From positions 77,905,331-77,969,330 of the forward strand of contig OZ035960.1 of assembly GCA_964034945.1 (NCBI GenBank): a stretch of DNA of 64,000 nt, given 5' to 3'. The position numbers and the translations under genes are program-made. Positions 1 through 10,978 of the stretch are shown here, piece by piece. Origin of the DNA: Chrysopilus asiliformis (lineage: Eukaryota; Arthropoda; Insecta; Diptera; Rhagionidae). Below the pieces are notes generated by a model. It saw only the letters and a program-made list of their open reading frames with translations, had not been told where the DNA came from and did not search any database. Within the stretch, counting starts at the first letter, position 1. The number at the start of each line of letters is the position of its first letter.

Positions 1-400
1 GTTGCTTTTGATGGACAAGAGTCCGGGTAACATTTTTCAATCCATTGTTTCGCTTGCACGGTGTTTTTACCCATTAAAAAACAATGTTTTATCAGAACAC
101 GAAACTCGGTTTTTTCCATTTTTTAAACAAACTACAAAACGACTTTACTCCAACCTCGATAACTCAGCTGTTTCTGGTCCGATCGACTTAAAATTTTGAC
201 ACGTTTCAAGCAAAGGTTAGTACTCTAGAAAGACGTGGTTACTGGTTTACTACGAGCGTCATCTCTGGGTTAGTCTCGGGACTTATTGATCCATGTGTTA
301 AGGGCTTTTTTTATAAAACTTTTTTGGTCATTCCGCCGACCGGCCCGCATATATTCAGCTAAATAATTCTCACCGTACGATTTTTCCATATAAAAATAAG
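1..400. other. No recognisable gene
   Basis: AT-rich sequence with short unrelated open frames only. I see no motif, inverted repeat or similarity to the repeat families found elsewhere in the window. Confidence 0.5.
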
Positions 401-404
401 TGAA

Positions 405-672
405 ACGCAAGTTCTTATTCCTCAAAGATCGCTTCAGGACCTTTCGTTTTCCTTACAGACTTCTTCGGATTCAGCGATCCCAAAAACCCCCAGATGAGAT
501 TTTTTAGGAAAAGGATAATTACGTTATCCTTGCAGGACCTTCCCTTATTTCTTCCTTACCTTATTACGTTATCGTTGCAGGACCTTCCCTTAGAAGTAGT
601 GAAAATATTGCATTGTCATCGGGTTTACGTATGTGTGCAAAATCTCAAGTCAACCGGACAGTCAGACAGGAC
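405..672 (+). repeat. Family B repeat (GGTCCTGTAAGGATAAC type)
   Basis: This stretch has two to three degenerate units carrying GTTATCCTTGCAGGACCTTCC and GATTCAGCGATCCCAAAAAC. A conserved end segment (TTGTCATCGGGTTTACGTATG, then CAGTCAGACAGG) follows. The same composite occurs near 29.0, 38.4, 46.5, 52.1 and 59.9-60.9 kb, so it is a dispersed element with an internal minisatellite. It has no coding capacity. Confidence 0.7.
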
Positions 673-705
673 AAACACTAATGCATAAACAAATTATAAG
701 AAGAC

Positions 706-939
706 TTTTTTTTCTAACAACTCGAAACTTCAAAAATAATCCCCCAAAGCAGCAGATATGCATGCGGTCGGCATAAGAATTCAACGAGAATAAAACTTAG
801 TTTTAACAAAAGGGCGAACGTAAGCAGCGATATGTATAGGCGATCACCACGGCTGCTCGTGTGTACTGCCGCTCTTACGTTACGATGGGGGATTATTTTG
901 AACTTCGGTTCTGCACTAATTTGAGTTGTTAGAAAAAAA
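706..939. mobile_element. Small inverted-repeat element (MITE-like)
   Basis: The ends match in opposite orientation. Both read TTTTTTTCTAACAACTC followed by AACTTCAAAATAATCCCCC, with a short indel between the arms. A related end occurs near 52540-52620. There is no ORF. The superfamily is not assigned because no clear target duplication is visible. Confidence 0.55.
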
Positions 940-1030
940 TGATCTCTATAATACATAATTTTTGACCAATGCAAGCTAAATAAAGGCTTTTAAAAATGGT
1001 CAACATAAATAGATTAAATTATATTGGAAT

Positions 1031-1107
1031 AATATAACATTTTCTGATATTTTTTTAATGACTATCGGCTTATAGGTCATTAAAAAAATATAAGAAAATG
1101 TTATATT
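1031..1107. repeat. Near-perfect hairpin, 32-bp arms
   Basis: The arms 1031-1062 and 1076-1107 are reverse complements with about one mismatch, around a 13-nt loop. The arm begins AATATAACATTTTCTGATAT. A second inverted pair (TTTTTGTAGATGTTTTC near 1109-1125 and 1354-1370) follows, so this is probably part of a foldback or MITE reaching about 1390. A similar arm fragment lies near 27910-27960. Confidence 0.65.
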
Positions 1108-1390
1108 ATTTTTGTAGATGTTTTCTAACCCAAATTCGCCCCAACAGGTCAGGCCTGTTTTTGGCACGGAAGCTGGTTCACCACCATAAGAGCCTGCTTT
1201 ACTAGCGGCCACGTAGGCTTACAGGATTTGGTGGGGTAAGACTCGATTTGAGCACTTATACCCCGATTTTCACATACCTTATACGAATTATAAGGGGAGA
1301 CGAAATATCTCCATCGAGCCTGTAAGCCTTCGTGGGAATGGTCAATTTGGATGTGAAAACATCTACAAAAATAACATTTTGTTATATTTT

Positions 1391-3416
1391 TTTATATTCT
1401 AATAAAATTCAATGCTAGAAAGATCGGGTAAAACCCATGAATCAGAATTGATTCAATGGTTAAATACAAAATAAATAGATTCATTATATTCCCCATAGAA
1501 AACAAAATATTCCCTATAGAAAACAACTCCGCATTACACCTAAAAGAAAAAATAATCGAAGTAATCCACCACTACTACATGACTCCTAAAGTATTAGTAA
1601 TTGGATAGGGATCCCTATAAAGTATTTTGTAAGGCGTTAAGAAACACTTAATTATATATCTTATAGTAGTTCTATAAGGTATTCTGTAAGGCGTTATAAA
1701 AGTGCTGAAAATAAGCTCTTACAGAACTCCTTACATGGATTCTGAATATAAGCGGATTTGTATTCCTGGATTCAGTAAGCCCAGAAGTAGTACTGCAAGA
1801 AGTGAAATAAATACTTTTTGTATGGATTCTGTAAATTGTGATTGCCTTAAGTAAATAAAAAACATTATTATTTATATTCTTTATACATATATTTGATTGA
1901 AAACTTAACGAAATGAAATATTCAAAATAAAACAAAATCAAATTCTTCCGATTGCACACAACAAAATAGTTCAATGAAAATCAATGAAAAAAAAACCGAA
2001 GCTTCAATTCATATTGAGCTTCTTCGCTAGGCTTCTAGCCTTATGAATTCGGTTTTGGCAGCAATTAAAAATTTTCTAACTTCCGTTTCATACGCCTCCC
2101 TCCCAATAGATTCCGCGCAAAAATCTACATTAGCAATAAATAGAGGTATTGGCATAGAATAAGGAATCATAGAAAAAACTCTGCCGAACAAATTTTCGAC
2201 AAATTTCCCCGTCGAAGGGGGGGGAAAAGGTCCCTATCATTTACTAGCTACGGCCTAAAAGTTAAATACTTTTAGACTAGGGAGCACGAAGCAGAGAGAA
2301 CATTTCTCGTCGTATCTATTCAATGAGATGGAGGAATCGAATGGATAATTTTTTCCGTGTTACATCGGATCCTCTTGCTTCATCTCACAGTGGAAAAATT
2401 TTCTCTAAAAATTTGTTCTAAGAGTTTATTCTCTAGATTCTTTTTTCTCTGGTATTGGGCGCATTCACGGTACTCAACGGTTGAGAAATTTGCTCAACAG
2501 TTGAGAGATTTACTCATCATAACCATTGATCGGACGCCATTTTTTGTATCGAAAAATTTCTGCGATACTTTTCTGCGCAACCGATGGATTGAGTATTTTG
2601 ACAGATAACAGCTGGCGTTTTTTCGAAGAACAAAATATTTGCGAAACAGAATGGCTTTTCTGGATCAAATTTACAAATTAAATGATATGGAACATAATAT
2701 TTTCGAAACTCCGGTGGTGCATCACAGATTACGAACTGATAAGTTACATTTTATTAGTTTACAAGAGGTGAAAATATTTCCAATCGTTTGAAGAAATTTT
2801 TCATTCCGCACTTTCACCGATTCACGGCCTTTAAATATTTCATGCGCAAATAAAGATGTTTGCATTAAATCAGGAATCTGTTGCAATGTTTGTGGTAACA
2901 TCATCTTCAGCTAAAAACTCCAAAAACCAGTGGTTTTCCATAATTACAACTAACAATTTTCACACAACAAATTTTTCCTCCATTTGTCTATGACAAGATT
3001 GACAGATATCAGCTGTTTAATGTATCGGAGCATTCACGAGAACTAATCGAGATTTACTCAACCGTTGAGTATTCGTGTCAACAAAGATAAAAAAAATAGT
3101 AGATTCCATTTAAATACAGAAGATTAGGCGATTTTCCCGTAAAGATTAAATTCATCGTAAACTTTATCCGCGATGATTTTTTTAAAAATATAATGGAAAG
3201 ACTTGAAGATCTCCTTATTTTCTTTAAAAATGATTGCTGGAAGATTAATAAAATTATTAGTACGATTTGCTTTATTATTTGTAATTCAGATTTCATACTT
3301 CAACATATTATATGTTAGGAAGATTTTATATGTTCCTAATTTCTACTTCCATATGTAAGTACTTCAGATACTAGTTGCAATGGTATCGAAAACAAGTAAT
3401 TGCGGAACTCCTTACA
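1391..3416. other. No supported gene
   Basis: AT-rich intergenic sequence. Short frames show no motif I trust. The text ACTCAACGGTTGAG / CTCAACCGTTGAG recurs near 2474-2510 and 3056-3070 and may mark the ends of an old repeat, but no clean inverted pair can be drawn. Confidence 0.4.
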
Positions 3417-3418
3417 TA

Positions 3419-4374
3419 GGGTCAGGTAGGGTAAAGTGGTCCACATTTTTATTATTGGCCATAAAATGGTCAAAAATTGGAATTTTTGCATGATAAGATA
3501 GTCAAATCGCAAGCGCTGGACCGAAGCTAACTTTCTCCATTCACATATTGCCAACTTTTTGACATTAAATTTAATTTTGAGGCATTTATCGAAAACTTTG
3601 ATTTTTCGATTTTTTCAAAATGGTAGGGAGAAGTGGTCCACCCACAAATTTTTTCCAGAAATCGCATAAACATAAAATTAAATGACAAATAAAAGTATAA
3701 TCATAAAGTTTGATCAAAAATATGCTTTATTCGAAAGTAACAAATAAGCGTTTGATCTGTTTTGGTGTTGGTTTCTTCGGTGTAGTTGTTAAGCGTCGTT
3801 TTCCGGCGGCTTGTTCTGCTACTCTAACTCAGCTCGATTTTTGGGAGAAGTTATAATCGAGCTTCGCATCGATTTTTGGCCACGATTTGAAACACTCAAA
3901 ATAACTCATAAAAAAACTTGAAAACACGAAATATGACATTGACAGGGTGGACCACTTCACCCTACCAAACGTGGACCACTTCTCCCTACCGACGCTATTT
4001 TGCGCGGAATGACGCTGCTTCAACAATTGTGGAAAAAAGTGCAGAATTTCGGTGGATTTACAAATTCATAATGTAAACAACATTTTAGATGTAAACAACA
4101 TTTATTAAACAACATTTTAAATTAATTAGCTTATTGAAGCGTTCGTCAAAATGTTGTTGAATGTGAATACTTGCGAAAACTTTCAACAATGTTTTTTGGC
4201 ACTGGTCTGTGAGAGTGAGTAAATATACGTCTGCACACTTCAATGAGTAATAAAAAACAAGCTGTAATCAAAAGCAACCGATGAGAGTTGGATATTCTAT
4301 TCTAATGTCACTATTACTAACAAAAATGGTGGTGGACCACTTCTCCCTACGGACCACTTCATCCTACCCGACCC
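3419..4374. mobile_element. TA-flanked DNA element with iterated GTGGTCCAC motif
   Basis: The terminal inverted repeats start GGGTCAGGTAGGGTAAAGTG on the left. The right end read in reverse gives GGGTCGGGTAGGATGAAGTG. Both ends are flanked by TA (3417-3418 and 4375-4376). The termini continue into GGTCCAC, and this motif is repeated inside: GTAGGGAGAAGTGGTCCAC near 3626, two inverted copies near 3949-3990, and two more at the right end. It has no transposase frame, so it is non-autonomous. The TA flanks suggest the Tc1/mariner group, which is inference. Its design matches the element at 16951-18098. Confidence 0.7.
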
Positions 4375-4379
4375 TATAA

Positions 4380-4780
4380 GCTAAAAAACAGGAGATCTGC
4401 TTGCCTGATTGTAATGCGCATTGCAATTACTTCTATAACTACTTACATAAGTACTGCACTAGAAGTAATGAACACTTTTTTCCCAAGAAAATGCAAACTA
4501 AAAATTGTTTAAAAATTAAAAACTAAACTATTTAAAAAGAAACACTTAATTATTTATCTTAAAACATTCTTTTTTTACTCAGCCCGTTATCGATGTTGAA
4601 TTTTTATTCAAAATCTTTTATCTGCGATAAAAAAAACACGTTCGCATCTAACTATTTTTTATTGCACTGTTTCAAAACAGTGCGTACTGCTTTTGTTTTT
4701 ATTTTTTCATGTGGCAGCGGCGAGTGCATAACACACACAGCGCCATGCTCACCAACACAAATATTTGAATTAGAAAAAGT
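4380..4780. other. No supported gene
   Basis: AT-rich sequence between the TA-flanked element and the 412-like ruin. No motif recognised. Confidence 0.4.
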
Positions 4781-4782
4781 GC

Positions 4783-6690
4783 TTACTTCGCGCTTGCTGG
4801 GAAAGCATTCACAACTCCAAGAAAACATGGGAATAGAAATTTATCTGACCCCATATTGATGTTAGCCCGCTGGTCGTATCGTGTCTTCATCCGGTCGCTT
4901 CCTTGTCCGATTTGTTTGTCGTGCACTTGATATCGTCGTTCCCGCAAGTGGTTCATGTATTCATCAGTAGTTACGGGTACATCAGCAGCATTGCTTAATA
5001 GCATGTCGTATTTCTCTTCCGAAAAGTACCTGCGGTGGAGTGTGGCCTGTGAAGCTTCGCTGTGCGATCTACCATAAGGAAGAGTGGTATCTGTCGGTCC
5101 CAATCTCGCTGGGATATTATACTGCCGCATATTTGCCCGTAGTTTATTTCGCGAGGAGATGACCTCCTGAAGTTCCATCATGGGTTTGCTTCAGTACTTC
5201 TGATCTCTTGGATTTTGGCACGAGAATCTACACTCGGAAAGATTCCCCACCCGAAGTCGTCCACTTGCGTTTAAGTACCCCTAACTCCCTGATCAAGCTG
5301 TCCCGTGGCGCCCAGTAGCTTTTACGTGTGTCACTTTGGTCCAAGATTGTGGCCTATGTGGGTCTAGTTCCTTGTTCTTTCCATGTGATCAAGGGGGCTA
5401 ATTCTCGGTCAATTAACTACCCCTGCCGCAGTTTCTGGAAATTCCACCCTTCTTTGGGTTGCAGCACAATGGTTTCCAGCAGGGCTTCCTCCTTACTTTC
5501 GTTTTGGACGAAATGCTTACACTCCGGTTTGCATGGTCGACGTGATAACGAGTATTCTTTCGAAGTCGTAAGTTTGTAGACGCTCCAGTCGGTATTCTTT
5601 CGGAGTCGTAAGTTTGTAAACGCTCCAGTCGATATTCTTTCGGAGTCGTAAGTTTGTAGACGCTCCAGCCGGTTGGCAACTTTGTTAAAGATCAATAATA
5701 TACTCCAAGGCTGCTTCCGTTGAAAGGTGTATGATCGACTTAAGAAGTTATATTTTTAGTATTCGATCGTGCCGGACGTTTTTGGATTATCTTCAATAAA
5801 TATCATTATTGAATCGAATTGTTTTATTTCAAAAACCCTGCTTAACAAACTTGTCCTGTCCATCTTGCTCTTGTGAAAGAATTGCACCCACACCTACATA
5901 ACTGGCTTCCGTGTCCAGCATAAAGTGCTTGACAGATACTGGGTATGACAGGATTGGTGCTGAGCATAACTGGAAGGAATTCTCACAATGATTGGTCCAG
6001 TTATATCATCATCATCCTCGGCGCTACAGCTCTCGAAGAGCCTGAGCCTCCTCAATTGTGGCTTCATAACAATTTCTTGCTTGCTTGGCACCTACAGTTT
6101 TTACATGAATTGCAAACCAGGAATCACAACATTTATAAGGTTTTTTCGTTGCAACCCATCAACAGCAGAGGCCGTGATAGCAATTTAGATCGATAATGTC
6201 GTTAACACCAATTTGTTAAGAAATTTCTTGCTTTTAACGTCCTCCCTTGCCAGCCGGCAACTATAGCAATTTGAATCACAGCGTGCGACAGTCGGACTAC
6301 GCTGGACGTGGTCCAGTTATATGGCTTTCCTTTTTCGGTCAGTTCATGCAGACTTTTTGCGATATCAGCAAAACCCTTTACGACGATTGTACGTTGGTAA
6401 TGCCAGAAAACTTCTCAATTCGGGCTTATCTGTTGTCTGAGGCCTGGATTCAGTTTTTTCTGGATCGGTTGTGAATCCTTCAGCAGATACGATGTTGCCC
6501 AAAAATTTCACTTTAGTTTGGAAAAACAAGCACTTTTTCGGACAAAAAAAAATCAAATTAGCATCTCTTAATCGCTGGAGTACTTGTTATAAATTCTTTA
6601 GGTACTCGTCGAAACTGCGAACCAAGATCTAGCAATCGTGTGTCTGAAACACAACACAGGAGCGCTAGATTGCCTTGTTTCGTCTGCCGA
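4783..6690 (-). pseudogene. 412/mdg1-like Ty3/gypsy pol ruin
   Basis: Reading leftwards, the pieces appear in pol order and in shifting frames. First comes the end of reverse transcriptase (6620-6365) with DANL, PKKCLFFQTKVKFLG, TDPEKT and ELRSFLAL. Next is the RT/RNase H connection with HELTEKGKPYNWT near 6300-6345. Then comes the RNase H start, HFMLDTEASYVGVGAILSQ, at 5975-5850. An integrase zinc-binding remnant (RRPCKPECKHF) sits near 5490-5530, and an RELGVLKRKW-type segment near 5250-5300. Last is the integrase C-terminal part at 5181-4783, with LRERRYQVHD and DRMKTRYDQRA. That last combination is typical of the 412/Mdg1 clade. Stops, frameshifts and a missing integrase core make it dead. 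No LTR was found. Confidence 0.8.
5551..5670. repeat. Three 40-bp tandem repeats inside the 412-like pol ruin
   Basis: The unit begins GTATTCTTTCGGAGTCGTAA and ends GCTCCAGTCG. Units occupy 5551-5590, 5591-5630 and 5631-5670 with about one to two changes each. On the minus strand one frame reads a repeated RLQTYDSER-type peptide. It lies between the RNase H and integrase zinc-finger remnants, so it is an expansion after or during decay of the element. Confidence 0.85.
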
Positions 6691-6849
6691 TGGCAAAACG
6701 GTTCGTTTGCCTCGCACATTTTACCAACAGTGTCCGTATCGTTTTTCGTTTTCAACGAAAGCGATCACCCCTTTTTCACGTAATGGCGATGTAAAACCAC
6801 TCATAGTGACTCTCTCTTCTCAGTAATAAGAGAAATAAAAAATAAATAG

Positions 6850-8770
6850 GTCACTAAGGTCGCAGATCGGGACGATAAATATTCTCCATAGCACCACGGG
6901 TGAAATTCGTTTGGATACGATTTTCTCAGTAATCCGTTCATCCTTATTTTTTGGCAAGATGCACACAACAATTTTTGTTTAGTGTAAGATGTGACGCCGC
7001 GAACAAGATCCCTCACTATTCAAATTTGTTCTGAAAAACTTATTTTGGTTTTTAAATTTTTTGTCTTTTGTGGTCGAAAAATACACAATATAAAAATACA
7101 CAGAAACAGCTTCATTTATTTTAAGGGTTTTTTAATTGGATATAATAATACGACTTTCAAACCATGGTGATATTTAAGACTAATTCTGCTATTCCAGTAC
7201 TCACTTTAAATTTATGGTTTCAGTTATTACAGGTCCTAACTGTTAATTTTTGCAAGTTTTATTCAACAAAACTTAAGTAATAAAATTTAAAAAAAAAAGT
7301 TTCTTTATTTTTTCATGAGTAAATCCCGATACAATACGATAGCTTAGCCGTGTGCAGAAATAGGTTAAATAAGAAAAATGAAATTTACCTCCTGATGTAA
7401 TTCCATAAAAGTTCAAAAGTGCTGCTGCACAAAATCAATAACTTTGAAACCTGCGTAATTAATTATTTAGTTTTTTACCGCACTTTTTTTCCATTTATAA
7501 AAAATCTGTCACAAACCAGTGTTTTTTTTAAACACGGCTAACTGTTAAAATAAAGCTAAAACTAAATCTGCGGATTTAACTATTTATATTACCCGGTATG
7601 TCAGCTTATCTCTAACTACTAGCGATATAGGATAAATCAGAAGTTGATGATTCAGTAATTTGACTCGAAAAAGTTTATTTACTAGATACCTTAACAACGC
7701 TACTGTATCGCGTTTTATGTTCAAAACTGATTATGTATAGGGATGTATGCCTCAGATACAGATACTCATATTTCATGGAGAACATAAAAAACTTTCGAAC
7801 TTTTTTATACCAGGATATAACTTATTGAATAAACAAATTGGAAGTCCCACTTTCTGCTTGTTAGTTATTTAGGGCGTTTCCATTGAAATTTTATTGTATC
7901 TATAGACTCGTGATGTGCACTAATTTTTTTAGTTTTTTTACTCACAAGGAAAGGTTTTCAAGAGTCCCTCTCCGATTTGAATATTTAGGGGATAATATGG
8001 ACCGTTAAAATTAGCCTATTTTTTCAATTTTTAGCAAAAAAGCATAGATATAGACTACGTATCGATCTCAAATTTTACGTGTAAATTGGTGAGGGAACTC
8101 GATCCTAAAGAAAAAAACAGGTGTCTGTCTCGTAGAGATGGCCAGAAGACGTGGATCCGTCTACAACGATCGCCAATAGATATTTAAGTAAGAAATTTTA
8201 GTGAAAAAAAAACTAAAGAAACAATTTGATTAACCGTAATGTTACGTTTACGGGATGTGCCTTTCCGTTTGGTGAATTTCGGCATTTTGTACCTAAAAAT
8301 CAAATTTCACTTGTAACACAACAAACAAATGTTTAATTCTGAAATGTTATAGGGCACTTTCATAAATGTACTCGGAAGTTGCGCAAATTGCAAAAAACAT
8401 TTTCTTCCATCTCCCCGTAATATTTAGTTGTTCATTAATTTGCGAAAGTAAACTAAACGAATAACATATAACCGGGTTATTTATTAAGGAAAATCTTTTG
8501 TGTTATTTGCAGAACTTGAATTTATGAAAACGCCAATAGATAAAAACCCAATAAAAATAAAATAAAATTACACGATAAAAACAACAAAGCAATTTGAATT
8601 GACAGCAACTAAAACCAGTGTTCAAAACTTTATTTTGTTATTTCTTTCTTCTCGCTCTTTTCTTGCGAAAATGATTTGCAAGCGCAATCGTTTTTAAGCT
8701 CCGCATCCAAAAACAGGTCGATTTTAGAATTAAAAACCACGTCTAGACACGAAATTTCAAAAAAATCGTT
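6850..8770. other. No supported gene
   Basis: AT-rich DNA. The only recognised piece is at 8115-8170: AGGTGTCTGTCTCGTAGAGA followed by GGCCAGAAGACGTGGATCCG. It recurs at 38780-38815, so it belongs to a dispersed repeat. Confidence 0.45.
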
Positions 8771-8776
8771 CACAAT

Positions 8777-9950
8777 TCCAATATTTTGACAATCTGGTTG
8801 TTGTCATCTTCAGAGTCTAATACAACATAGGGGAAAGTGGTCACCATTCGTACGCGGGGCCCATTCGTACATCGAATATTTTTCAATCCATAGCTCCAAC
8901 TCAGAACATGTCCACGTCCACACATGTTTTTTTCTGTATATTAACCCAGCCACGTGTCAGCGAAGTTTGACTTCAATTTCATTGCAGCGAGTGGAAAAAC
9001 CAGGACCTATCTCTTTTTTCGCGCGAAAAATAAATTGGTGCCCTTATTTTCCAGTCGTAATATAATATATTTTTTCACAGTAAGTACAGCTAACAATATT
9101 TTTTTTAGTGAGGAAAAGTGACTAAAAATTAATTTGTTGAATAAAAATCGTGTTTATGTACAGGGTGGCGCCGAATAAGTGTCCGACGAACAAATTAACT
9201 TAAAACACATAAAAAAAAGTTAACAAACCAAATAGTTATTATAAACCATTAAAGTACATATCAAATTTAACAAAAAGTTATTTCAATTCAAATCTTTCGC
9301 CTTTGGCGCGGATACATTCATGGCATCTTTTGAAAAAACTTTCACAACTGGCACGCACCATATCCAACGGCATTTCATCCCAAATTTTTGTGAGAACTTC
9401 CTTAAATTTATCCAAATTTCTAATTTTGTGTTCTTTTAGTTTATCCAGCATATAGCCCCAAGCAAAAAAGTCCAGTGGATTGAGGTCTGGAGAACTGGCT
9501 GGCCATTCTTCAGTAGTTATGAAATGAGGAAAATTCTCCTTGCACCAAGCCTGGACAATATTCGTTTTATGGGCAGGTGCCGAATCCTGCTGAAACGTGT
9601 ACGGTCGGCTTCAGGAAGCACGTGTCCTCTTATTACGTCATCAAGATAGACACTCTTATTAATTTTGACGCCTCTGTCTATGAATTTGAGTGGCAATTTC
9701 CCTTTTTTTGAAAACGCTCCAAATACCATAACGGCAGATGCGTTTTGATAACGGCAAACACTCCGTACATATCTAGGGATCTCAGATAGACTTGCTCCAT
9801 ATACGCGATCATTCTGGCAATTCAAAATGGTTTCCTACTATTATAGTGGTAAAATTACAATAAAATTTTCTAGAGTGTGTTATATTTATTAGACCCTGAA
9901 GATGACAACAACCAAATATTGTCAATGTGGACAATAAACGGCGATATACC
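8777..9950. repeat. Inverted repeat pair around the truncated mariner
   Basis: The sequence GAAGATGACAACAACCAAAT (9896-9915, plus strand) has an inverted counterpart at 8777-8824. The pair brackets the mariner fragment and may be the ends of a host element. Near 8831, TAGGGGAAAGTGGTCACC followed by two CATTCGTAC copies looks like one terminus of the TA-flanked class seen at 3419-4374. Its partner end was not found. Confidence 0.4.
9161..9832 (-). pseudogene. Truncated mariner/DD37D transposase, C-terminal part
   Basis: The fragment carries the second half of a Tc1/mariner-group transposase. It shows NDRVYGASLSEIPRY and VMVFGAFSKKGKLPL, then after a frameshift QQDSAPAHKTN, EEWPASSPDLNPLDFF and GYMLDKL, ending in FKRCHECIRAKGERFELK. 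The spacing between the D of QQD and the D of NPLDFF is 37 residues. It is clearly homologous to the transposase at 15258-16214, and unlike that copy it keeps the last catalytic aspartate. The 3' TIR starts CAGGGTGGCGCCGAATAAGT at 9161 after TA. The 5' half of the element is missing beyond about 9832. Confidence 0.85.
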
Positions 9951-10162
9951 TGTGGGGAACCGACGAGCCTACCACCGATTGGAATAATGGAAAAACGATA
10001 CTCTCATTCTATTCTCGTCTCCGCGTTTGTTCGAGTAGGTTGACTCGCCGCGTCGAAATATACATTTCACATTTTTGTAATAATTAGTATTCGTAAGAAT
10101 AAATTCTGTCTTGTTATAAAATCTAGCGTTTAATTAAATAGCCGATTGTTCACTCGCTATAC
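9951..10162 (+). repeat. Probable 5' LTR of the CsRn1-like element
   Basis: It begins TGTGGGGAACCGACGAGCC and ends just before a primer-binding site. It contains AATAAATTCTGTCTTGTTAT. No matching 3' LTR is found after the integrase, so the boundaries are inferred from the TG start and the primer site. Confidence 0.5.
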
Positions 10163-10181
10163 TGGTAACCCCGACGTGATC
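10163..10181 (+). promoter_or_regulatory. Primer-binding site, tRNA-Trp type
   Basis: TGGTAACCCCGACGTGATC lies directly upstream of gag. CsRn1-clade elements are known to use tRNA-Trp with a site of the form TGGTGACCCCGACGTG, and this copy differs at one position. Confidence 0.65.
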
Positions 10182-10187
10182 AAAACA

Positions 10188-10978
10188 ATGTCTGACCCAC
10201 CTCAACAACCTGGGTCGTCGCAAAACGTAGCTAGCCAGCAAGATGGAGCTTATCAGCAAAACGCGGCCAACCAACAAAGTGCAGTCAACCAACACAACGA
10301 CGCTCGAGAAGTCGCTCGAGTTTCCGTGAAAATCCCACCATTTTGGCGACAAAAGCCGCAACTTTGGTTTGCGCAGGTGGAATCACAGTTTTTGGCAGCA
10401 GGTGTCACGACCGACGCTACGAAATATCATACCGTCGTCAAATGTACGAAAAGTTAAAAACGCGGTTAATTACACAATTCGCTGACTCCGAGCAAAAACG
10501 GTTAAAAAAATTACTCCAAGATTTGGATTTGGGTGACACAAAGCCGTCACAATTGTTAAGGGAGATGCGGGAGTTGGCCGGTAACAATATAAACGACGAG
10601 ATGTTAAAATTGATGTGGCTACAGCGCTTACCGCCCAATGTGCGTTCGATTATTTCAATCAGCAGCGAGGGGCTAAACAATATCGCGGCACTTGCCGACA
10701 AAATAACGGAGCTAAACGAGCTTTCACAAATTTCATCTTGCTCTTGTTCCAACTCGAAAACAATCGCGCCGAACGGTATCGAAAAACAGGTCACAAATTT
10801 AACAAAGCAGGTTTCCGAATTGAAATTATCGCTTCGTGGTCGGGCATCCTCGAAAACTCGTCGAGACCGTTCTAGATCAAAAAGTCGAACAAAGAACACA
10901 ATGTGTTGGTTTCACGATCGTTTCGGTAAAATGGCTAAGAAGTGTCGATCGCCTTGTAGCTTTAAACAGGGAAACTAA
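10188..10978 (+). pseudogene. CsRn1-clade Ty3/gypsy gag, frame-broken
   Basis: The start is the ATG at 10188 (MSDPPQQPG), after the primer site. The first part (to about 10445) contains ARVSVKIPPFWRQKPQLWFA and VESQFLAAGVTTDATKY. The second part, in another frame (10447-10978), has YEKLKTRLITQFADSEQKR, LLQDLDLGDTKPSQLLREM and the C-terminal zinc box. The box reads MCWFHDRFGKMAKKCRSPC, which is C-x2-H-x9-C-x3-C. This is the unusual CHCC arrangement known for the CsRn1 clade, rather than the retroviral CCHC. Some capsid residues seem deleted at the frame junction near 10445. The product would bind RNA and form the particle. Confidence 0.85.

Noticed and set aside
2650..2900. Open frame starting MAFLDQIYKLNDMEHNIF that resembles the start of a Harbinger transposase
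   Set aside because: Only the first residues look similar. The following text does not continue the family pattern and no TIRs or 3-bp duplication are visible.
5551..5670. Tandem repeats considered as a CRISPR-like array
   Set aside because: The units are contiguous with no spacers and lie in a eukaryotic retroelement ruin.
6801..7016. Text like GGTGAAATTCGTTTGGATACG near 6899 resembling an 18S rRNA segment
   Set aside because: The similarity is too short and the surrounding sequence does not follow rRNA. No rRNA gene is supported.
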